A DNA stretch of 64,000 bases from Phanerochaete sordida (taxonomy: Eukaryota; Basidiomycota; Agaricomycetes; Polyporales; Phanerochaetaceae): the NCBI GenBank assembly GCA_019973155.2, contig BPQB01000001.1, positions 806,001 through 870,000 of the forward strand, read 5' to 3'. The notes beneath the pieces were generated by a model. The model had not been told where the DNA came from. It saw nothing but the letters and a program-made list of their open reading frames with translations, and did no database searches. Every line of letters begins with the position of its first letter. The stretch's first letter is position 1. The translations under genes were made by a program, and so were the position numbers. Shown piece after piece: positions 56,785-64,000 of the stretch.

Positions 56785-57620
56785 GGCGGGAGCACCGGGA
56801 GGTGTGCACGGCTCTTATAGCGGTGCGCTAAATATATAGGGCGGCTGGGGCGCGTGCAGCAGAATGGCTGCCCTGAGCGATGTGCGTGAGGCGCTGTTCT
56901 TGTCAGGCGATACGGGGGAATCTTACCTTCTTGTGATGCGCAGATATGGTTTTCTAGCGGGATGATGGGCGGCATCTCCCTGTCTACGCAGCACTTGTGC
57001 CAGAATTGCGAGATCCGCTGGACAGAATTTTGTCAAAACTTGCAGAGACCACAAGAGGCGTCGTCTGCTGCGCAGAGAGTATTCTTGGAGCGAACGATGG
57101 GGAGGTGCATCGATGAGAGAGATCCCGCACTTTTGATGGGAGGCACCGTGCCGAACGCTTTTGAAACGCCTCCGCGGGGCAATGTAGGGCGCCTCGGTAC
57201 GAGCCCACCTCCGAGCACGCTGGGCGGCGTCCCAACGAGGCAGAAGATCCCCGGGGGCCATTTTGGTCGCCCGACGACTGCGGGTCTGGGATCAGCGTGC
57301 ATCAAATGAATGTGAGAGCAGACATGATTTCGGACGCTGCGGCACGCGAGACATGTCCTCACGAGACCCCAGAGACATCTTTCTGGCTCCGTGCTGGCCC
57401 AGCAGAGGCGATGTGCTCTGTGATGGTGGTCGATCCGAAGACGTTTGGCGCGGATGTTGCCTTTTGCGGACAAAGGCGGATCAAAGCGCGCGACACCACA
57501 GCCCAAAAGAGGAAGGCGTGCAAGTAAATGTCCAAATTGCTACAGAGTGTGGTACAAATAATCTGAAATAGAAAGAAACTGCCCAATATAACACCTCCTA
57601 GAAAAGACTACGAGCGTAGA
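56785..57620. other. Spacer between copies A and B
   Basis: About 840 bases holding the promoter of copy A and the 3' end of copy B. A 157-codon minus-strand frame (57033-57506) has no similarity to the neighbours or any family I know and is probably chance. Confidence 0.5.
56831..56838 (-). promoter_or_regulatory. TATA box of copy A
   Basis: On the minus strand the sequence reads TATATATT, about 50 bases upstream of the copy A start codon at 56784. The spacing is close to that of the TATA box of copy C. Confidence 0.5.
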
Positions 57621-60191
57621 CTAAGACCCGTACGCATATCCCTCTTCCTTACTCGCCGTGGACGCTGCCCGGCTATCCACACGTCTCCTCACGCGATCGC
57701 CAATGTTCACGTCGAACATACCCGCGGCTCGAAGGTTCGCTAGCTCCGGGGAGGACACCTGCGCGAGATGCGGCTCGTTTCCAAGGAGCCACGTGTACTG
57801 CAGCAGGCCCCCGCTGTCGATCTCGACGTACGAGTCGACCGCAGCGCGTTCACGTGCCGGGCGTCGGATCATCAGCAAGGCGAGGATGAGCAGCCCGACG
57901 GACGCCACTAGGCCGACGACGATCTGCGAAATATTCTCATCAGCCAGGATCGTGGATCATCGCTCTAAAGCAACGTACTGGAACAAAACTGAACTACAGG
58001 GTTTTCATCAAGTTAGCACCGAATGTACTGCCAGTAGACTTGTACAACACTTACGTTCAGCTGCAGCCTTTGTACTTGTATGGTGATCTGGGCCTCGCCG
58101 TACGGCAGCGGGCCAGAGCCAATGTTGGCGTCGGCCATGATCAGAGGCGGGGTGTCGTATGCCGAATATATACTAGGCATGTTGATGATTCCCGCCGTCG
58201 AATGCGAGCCGGAATAGTCGACCCTGTTTGCTACAAACGCTCTGTCGTGAGTATATTGTCAAACTGAGATCGTGTGTCCGTGACGTACCGTACCACGCCA
58301 GAGCGGCGAGCGTCTTCGCAAGGCTGTGGTTGATATCCGCGAGACCCACGCTCGTCCGATTTTGCGCCACGAGGCCGAGATCTTCGTTCAGGAACCTGCA
58401 GGACGATGAGACTCGCCCTACGCCAGGATCTGCGGAACGCACATGTCAAACGCCGTGGGCATGATTTTCATCGTTTTCAGCGGGAATTGCAGGATCGAAT
58501 TTGCAAGATCTGCGCCCGGGACGTCTGCCCAGATCATCCCCGTCTGGGGGGCATACCAGCCTTGGTCGAACACCACTGGAGCGGCCGCAGGCCCTGAAAG
58601 GGTGCTGTTGCCTATAGCGACCGAGGTGGCGCTGCCGTGCGAGCTTGGCGGAGAGAACAAGGGTTGGTTCTGGGCCTAAGGGTGGAACGTCAATATACAC
58701 GTCAGATCAACCGGGGTAATGGGCTGGGGCGTACGAAACGAAGCTGGTCTGTCAGAGTTGCGTTATCCGGGAGCGTCCATTTGCTCCACAGCGCGCCTTC
58801 TTGGGGCTGCGAAATATTGCCGATCGGAAGGCGCGTGTCCACAGAGACGTTGATATGGACGTTGCTGATGTTGACGTTGCAGGCCAGCAGCTGAAGCGCC
58901 GTCATCATCTCTGCAAGGTTACATTAGTCAATGTCAAAAGCTCGGTATGCGATTAATCGACTCACCCAGGTCCCCTGTGTCTACAGTGATAACCGGCTGT
59001 ATCGGTACCCATGCGCCACCTGGTAATGGTGCCTCACTCCCCGAGGAGTCAAGGATCGGCAACGGAGACAGAAGCACGATGGGGACAGAGCAGTCTCCCG
59101 GCTCGCAACCTGTCGCTTGCGCAGTATATATCATCGTGCTGTTGACTGGGTCACGAGTGTTCAGGGACTTTTCATCATCACAGGGATTTCAAAAGCGCAG
59201 GACGTACAGGGAAACGTTGCTATGAACGGGATGTTTGTCGCGTTGAGATCTTGAAATGGACTGATAACGTCCGCCGGGCCCATGAAAACCGAGTCCAACG
59301 AGTAGTCCCTCATGAAGTAATAAAAGGACGAAGCAGTGAGGGTGGGAATCGGCGTGGGGTACGCAGCACACTCCACAGTGTATACAGAAGCATTGACTGT
59401 AGTGTTGCCAACGGCGGACGGCACCTGCGGAATGACGTCGTACACGATGTTCTCTTGAAGACCTGGTCCGAGGAGAGCCATTTGGTCGTAGACTGAAAGG
59501 ACATCATACGTTGAGGCGAAGCTACAGGCTACCGCTGAGCGCGCGCACGTGTGTTACATGTGCAAACTCACGAGGCGTTCTGCGTCGTCAGGTTGGCGAG
59601 CGTCGTGCGTTGAACCGTGGACACCGTCGCGTTGTACGGCACGACGTCCACCACGCCAGGAATGGTGATGTGCAGGACCCACACGCCGAACAGATAGGCC
59701 GCGATGTACGCGACGCCCACCGCCGCTGCCTGCAGCTTGAGCTGCTGCCAGAGCGTCTTCAGCGCGGCGCCCTGGCTCATCCAGGCATAGCTTCGGTCGT
59801 GCAGGGCAGTCAGGGTCTGGCGGACGTAGAGGTTGCGGCGGAACGCGAGCGACTGTGTGCCTGCAACGAGAACGGACAGGGTGATCTGCGCTCGGTGAGT
59901 TCGTGCGAGGCTGCGGCGAGAGGCAAGGCGACGAACCGTGCCGATGACCTGCACGGTCGTCGTCGCTATGAGCGGGTACCATTTGACCGAGCGCGGCGTG
60001 AGGGCGAACGTGACGCGGTGTTCGTATTTCCCCTCACAGACGACCAGAAGCGCGATGTGGGCCAAAATAAGCAGGGCATGTGTGGCAACGCAGAGCACAG
60101 CCTGGGCGCGGTAGGAAGACCAGCTGAACCACGAATCGCCTCGATCTTCTTGTGAGCCTGAAGGTCTTCGTTTGAGAGCCGCGTAATCCAT
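57621..60191 (-). CDS. Tandem four-helix membrane protein, copy B
   Basis: Intact second copy, about 660 residues after splicing. The start MDYAALKRRPSGSQ at 60191 precedes helix 1 (LCVATHALLILAHIALLVVC), then VTFALTPRSVKWYPLIATTT, helix 2, VRQTLTALHDRSYAWMSQGA, helix 3 (VGVAYIAAYLFGVWVLHITI) and a large outer domain. That domain contains PYNATVSTVQRTTLANLTTQ, YDVIPQVPSAVGNTTVNASV, YTAQATGCEPGDCSVPIVLL with two cysteines, ALQLLACNVNISNVHINVSV and FLNEDLGLVAQNRTSVGLAD. Helix 4 is VVGLVASVGLLILALLMI. The cytoplasmic tail is DSGGLLQYTWLLGNEPHLAQ, SPELANLRAAGMFDVNIGDR, then serine-rich to GYAYGS. The even number of helices puts both ends on the same, probably cytoplasmic, side with the big domain outside. 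I do not recognise the family. Exon positions match copies A and C. Confidence 0.8.
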
Positions 60192-60552
60192 GGTGCAGTC
60201 AGCGGGGGCCTTGGGGAGAGCTGGGGGCAAACGAGGCCCAGGGGCATCCGCCAGCTTAGACCCCCACGGCGTTTAAGAGGATTCAATGGTGCATAGATAT
60301 TGAGGATGATGGACATCGCGAGCTCGTTACCGAGACCTGATATTAAGCCTGCTGATTGGCTGCCCGGGAGGTAAACGCTCGTTGAGTCATGCTCCGTTAA
60401 CAAAGACAGGCCTAGAAGCGGACATACATCGTGGTATCAGGCAGGCTAAGCTCGTTGCAACCAAGGCTAACAATCAAACAGGTTGGACGGGCGGGCATAG
60501 TTTTGATGTCTCTGAGGCCTGGACACCCGCACTGTATCAGTAAGGATCTTTA
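60192..60552. other. Spacer between copies B and C
   Basis: About 360 bases with the promoter of copy B and the 3' end of copy C. A CTTAAAC run near 60270, about 80 bases upstream of the copy B start, is a weak TATA candidate. No gene is supported. Confidence 0.45.
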
Positions 60553-63141
60553 CTACTCGACAGTATCTGTTCCTTTGATGTCGAACGACGATACGCGAGG
60601 ATCCATCCGCTTCCTGATCCTGTCGATCATGTTCACTTCGAACATCCCAGCCCTTCGTAAGCTTTGCAGCTCTGAGGGGTCGACGTCTGCCAAGTGCGGC
60701 TCATGTCCAAGCAGCCACGTATACTGCAGCAGGCCTCCGCTGTCAACATCTGTATGCGCGCCGGATAGGTCCCAGGGCCATTCCGGCGGCTGGATCATGA
60801 GCGCGCAGATGACGAGGAGGCCTATCGAGGCGACTAGACCGATGGTTATCTGCAGTAGATAGATGAGCGATATACATGCAACGGCAGGCCGAAAGACCGC
60901 ACCGCAGCAAGACTCAGCTTTGGGAGCCGCTTTTAAATGAGATGCACTTGTGACTGGGTACGAAATGAACACGCACGTTCAGACGCAGCCTCTGCACGAG
61001 CACCATGATGGTTGCTTCGCCATACAGCGCGTCGAGCTCAGCAGAGCTGTTGATGGCCAACCCGGCCAAGGGTGGAGGCGTGTATGCCTCGTATATGCCG
61101 GCCATAGCTTCGATGCCCGCGATAGAATGCGAGGCAGAGTAGTTGACGTTGTTACCTGTAGAGCGATAGTCACTCCAGGCGCAATGTTTCAACATTGACA
61201 AGTGACGCACCATACCAAGCCACTGCGGCGAGGGTCTTCGCGAGGCTGCGATTGATTTCCGCAAGGGTCACGTTTGTGCGATTGTGTGTCGTGGTGCCGA
61301 GGTCTTCGTTCAGAAATCTGAATTACCACCACGATTAGTCGCATGCAAGCAGACTCGCTGAGGACACTGACACATCGAATGCCGTCGGCGTCAGAGTGAC
61401 CATCAAGGTGATATCCTTTAGTATCATATTCGCGAATTGCGCAGCGGAGGAGTTGTCGCCGTTGATCGACATGGCTCCCGGATCCCATTCCGACGGAGAA
61501 AAGTACACTGGCGGGGCTGCAGGCGAAGGAACGGTGACGTTAGAGCCAATCACGACCGATGCGGCGCTACCGTGCCCGCTTGGCGGTGAGTAGAACGGCT
61601 GACTCTGGGCCTAGGGAATGTCAGGACGCCGCTGCTTGCTCATCATCTATGGGGACGCACAAAACGAAGCTGGTCCGTCATTGTCATATCGCTGGGTAAG
61701 GTCCAGTTCTTCCACAGCCCACTCGGCTGTGACCCTGGAACGCCATTAACTGGTAGGCGTGTATCGGCCGCGACGTCGATATGGAAATTGGAAATGTTGA
61801 CGTTGCATGCCAGCAACTGAAGGGCCGTTATCATGGCTGAATATATGCCAGTCAGGATCCAACAGCAGTAAATTAGCCTTGCAACCAGATGGGCTCACCT
61901 GGTGTACCCGAGTTCACCACAAAAACTGGCGGAATCGGCGCCCACGAACTTCCTAGACGACCCTCAGAGTCAAGCACCGACACGGGGGATAGCAGCAAGA
62001 TGGGGTTTGAGCATTCTCCAGGGAGACAGCCCGTCAGTTGCGCCGTATAGATTGCCGATGCGTTGTCTGATAATAATATTTGTAAGCGCAAAGAATGCCG
62101 CGGGGAAGCTAGGACGGACATGGGAACGTTGCAAGAAACGGGATGGACATCGTATTGAGCCCAATGTAAGGCGCGTCGTCTCCTAGAAATACCATGTTCA
62201 GTGCCTCTGGTTTCACATAGGCCCAGGTCGAAGCGTTGATGGAGGATTCTGGGGGATTATATGCGGCGCATTCCACGGTGTACACGGAGGCGTTGACTGT
62301 GGCGTTCCCGACGGCCGACGCCACTTGCGGTATGACGTCGTAGATCATGTTCTCCTGCAAGCCAGGGCCGAACGAAGCCATTTGGTCGTAAACCGCGAGG
62401 ATGTCGTACGCAGACGCAGAGCTACAGCGATCAATCAATGTCAACGGGTGCTCTGGCGATATATGGGGATACGCACGTAGCATTTTGCGTCGTCAGGTTG
62501 GCGAGGGTAGTACGATGCACCGTCGGTACTGTCGCGTTGTACGGAACGACGTCCAATACGACAGGGATAGTTATGTGGAGGAGCCACACGCCAAAGAGAT
62601 AGGCCGTGATGTAGACAACACCGCCGACGGCGGCGCGCAGCTTGAGCTGGCCCCACAACGCCAGCAGGGCTGCACCAAAGCCGAGCCAGGCAGCCCCCTT
62701 GTCGTGGAGCGCAGTTAGAGTCTGGCGGACGTGGAGGTCGCGGCGGAATGCGAGCGACTGCGTAAGGGCGACGAGAACGGTGAGGGCTGCCTGGTTTCAG
62801 TAAGTCCATGGGAGGCTGCGTGGATAATCAAGGCGACGCACCGTGCCGATAACCTGCACGACAGTGGTCGCGATGGTCGGGTACCATTTGAGCGACGACT
62901 CTGTGAGAGCGAAGGTGACTGAGTGCTCATAATTCCCAAGGCAAAGAATCAAAAGGGCGATGTGCGCGAGGATGAGTAGTATATGCGCGCTGATGCACAG
63001 TAGAGCTTGCACATGGTAAGCGGACCAGCACCATCGCGAAGGTCTGACATCGTGCTTGGTGCACTCGTCTTTGCCAGGCTGCGGAGCCTCGCCGTCCGCC
63101 GAAGACCGCCTGCTTTTCTGCGATGCTGTCTCCGGGTCCAT
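60553..63141 (-). CDS. Tandem four-helix membrane protein, copy C
   Basis: Intact third copy, about 680 residues. From MDPETASQKSRRSSADGEAP it has helix 1 (LCISAHILLILAHIALLILC), VTFALTESSLKWYPTIATTV, helix 2, VRQTLTALHDKGAAWLGFGA, helix 3 (VGGVVYITAYLFGVWLLHIT) and the outer domain. The outer domain contains YDVIPQVASAVGNATVNASV, YTAQLTGCLPGECSNPILLL, ALQLLACNVNISNFHIDVAA, YFSPSEWDPGAMSING and FLNEDLGTTTHNRTNVTLAE. Helix 4 is ITIGLVASIGLLVICALMIQ, and the tail is DSGGLLQYTWLLGHEPHLAD, SELQSLRRAGMFEVNMIDRI. It is closer to B than to A at most positions. The frame continues upstream past an ATG at 63201 to 63465, but a TATAAAA box at 63201-63207 overlaps that upstream ATG, so 63141 is preferred. 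Function unknown. Confidence 0.8.
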
Positions 63142-64000
63142 GACGGGAGACCTTGCAAGGTGGTGGTTTCTGAAAATGCTTGTAAGCGAGGGCTCTGCCA
63201 TTTTATAGCCATTCCAGGCGCATAAGCCAAGACCCACAGTATTCCTCTCTATCGACTCAGCACATGCTACTGCGACAAACGGACGAGGAGGCGTTGCTAG
63301 TTCCATGAGGATGACACTACCAGCGATATTGGGGCGCTGACCGGCGGCCCAACTGCTGGTAGCCGAGACGTTCATGTGGACTGCGATCAACGGGAGGCGG
63401 TAGGGGGGCGGTAATGCAGCTTCCGTCTCGCCGATGGGAAGTCGTTTGCTGAGGTGAGAACCCATAGAGCTGCGGCGGCATCATCCTCCGTGGCGTCAGT
63501 CGGAATCGCTTAGGCTACCCCGCCTCAAGCTGTATGTGGCAGATGCGGCGCAATGTGTCTTCGACTTGGAAGTCGTCCACCCGCGCAAGCCTATTATCGC
63601 GCTATTCTTGGCCTGGACGCTCGATTGCTGACATACTGAAATTGGATTTGTTATCAAACTATAGAAGAAGTGCAGAGTCGATGTACTCCGTACCCGTTGA
63701 GGAAGTTTCCATTCCGCTCGAGGCGGACAGGTCCACAGCGATCTTGCCGTAACCACGCGGCCAAACCCGGTGTTGCGGCGATGCCTGTGAGAATGCAGTT
63801 CTTATACTCGCTGACACCGGATAGACGTCATCCGCCCAGTCGAACGTCTAGACGATGAGTCACATGAGCAAGAAGTTGATTTTGGTAAATGAGGACGCAC
63901 AGGACATGTGAAGCCGTCTAACCGCAGAACCGGGGCTAGACTGAGGATGGCTGTACAATAAACGCCACGCAGCGTCCGCTAAGAAAGATTTTTAGTTGGG
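63142..64000. other. Right-edge region upstream of copy C, no confirmed gene
   Basis: About 860 bases. It begins with the promoter of copy C. Further right, plus-strand segments look weakly coding (RLPRLKLYVADAAQCVFDLE near 63510-63570 and VPVEEVSIPLEADRSTAILP ending at 63752), but they are in different frames separated by stops and no splice pattern was convincing. They may be part of a decayed gene or chance. Confidence 0.35.
63201..63207 (-). promoter_or_regulatory. TATA box of copy C
   Basis: On the minus strand the sequence reads GGCTATAAAATGGC, a textbook TATA box, about 60 bases upstream of the preferred start codon of copy C (63141). It argues against the in-frame ATG at 63201. Confidence 0.6.

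Noticed and set aside
51342..63141. Secondary-metabolite cluster around the P450
   Set aside because: No polyketide, peptide or terpene synthase, transporter or regulator is present; the neighbours are structural membrane proteins.

Overview
The window is nuclear DNA of a filamentous basidiomycete, most likely an agaricomycete and plausibly a polypore. The evidence is dense genes on both strands, GC-rich coding sequence, many GT-AG introns of about 45-65 bases, very small exons, and proteins typical of that group (a CYP63-like P450, a fungal protoglobin, a Kre9/KNH-type GPI protein, Gemin2). The order is an inference from protein resemblance. No bacterial, viral, transposon, CRISPR or rRNA feature was seen, and no tRNA was recognised. 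Coordinates of spliced genes run from start codon to stop codon and include introns.

Left part (1-31.7 kb): the RNA polymerase I largest subunit (partial, running off the left edge), a Laa2-like trafficking protein, an Rrn11-like Pol I core factor and the ribosome-assembly factor Rix1 put several ribosome-synthesis genes within 10 kb. Then come exocyst Sec10, a mitochondrial enoyl-CoA hydratase, a serine-rich membrane protein, an unrecognised coiled-coil protein, and a convergent pair at the quinolinate branch point of NAD synthesis (ACMSD-like decarboxylase and quinolinate phosphoribosyltransferase). A GPI-anchored wall protein, Gemin2, a DUF3245 protein, a small basic protein, a protoglobin and a dual-specificity phosphatase follow.

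Middle part (32-51 kb): a very large hormone-sensitive-lipase-like hydrolase, two tandem alpha-tubulin genes, a Bin3-type RNA cap methyltransferase, a HAD sugar-phosphate phosphatase, exocyst Sec15, ARF1 and cytosolic glutaminyl-tRNA synthetase. Most of this is housekeeping. Sec10 and Sec15 belong to one complex, and ARF1, Laa2 and tubulin add to a membrane-traffic theme, but nothing in the sequence shows co-regulation.

Right part (51-64 kb): a CYP63-like P450 and then three tandem, same-strand copies of an unrecognised four-helix membrane protein with a large N-glycosylated-looking outer domain and a conserved cytoplasmic tail. The copy nearest the P450 carries a 14-base deletion relative to the other two and is out of frame. 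This family is the best candidate here for undescribed biology. The other notable signals are micro-exons: 14, 18 and 21 bases across the Pol I active site, 11 bases in ARF1, and 24 and 30 bases in the lipase. There is also one probable GC-AG intron.
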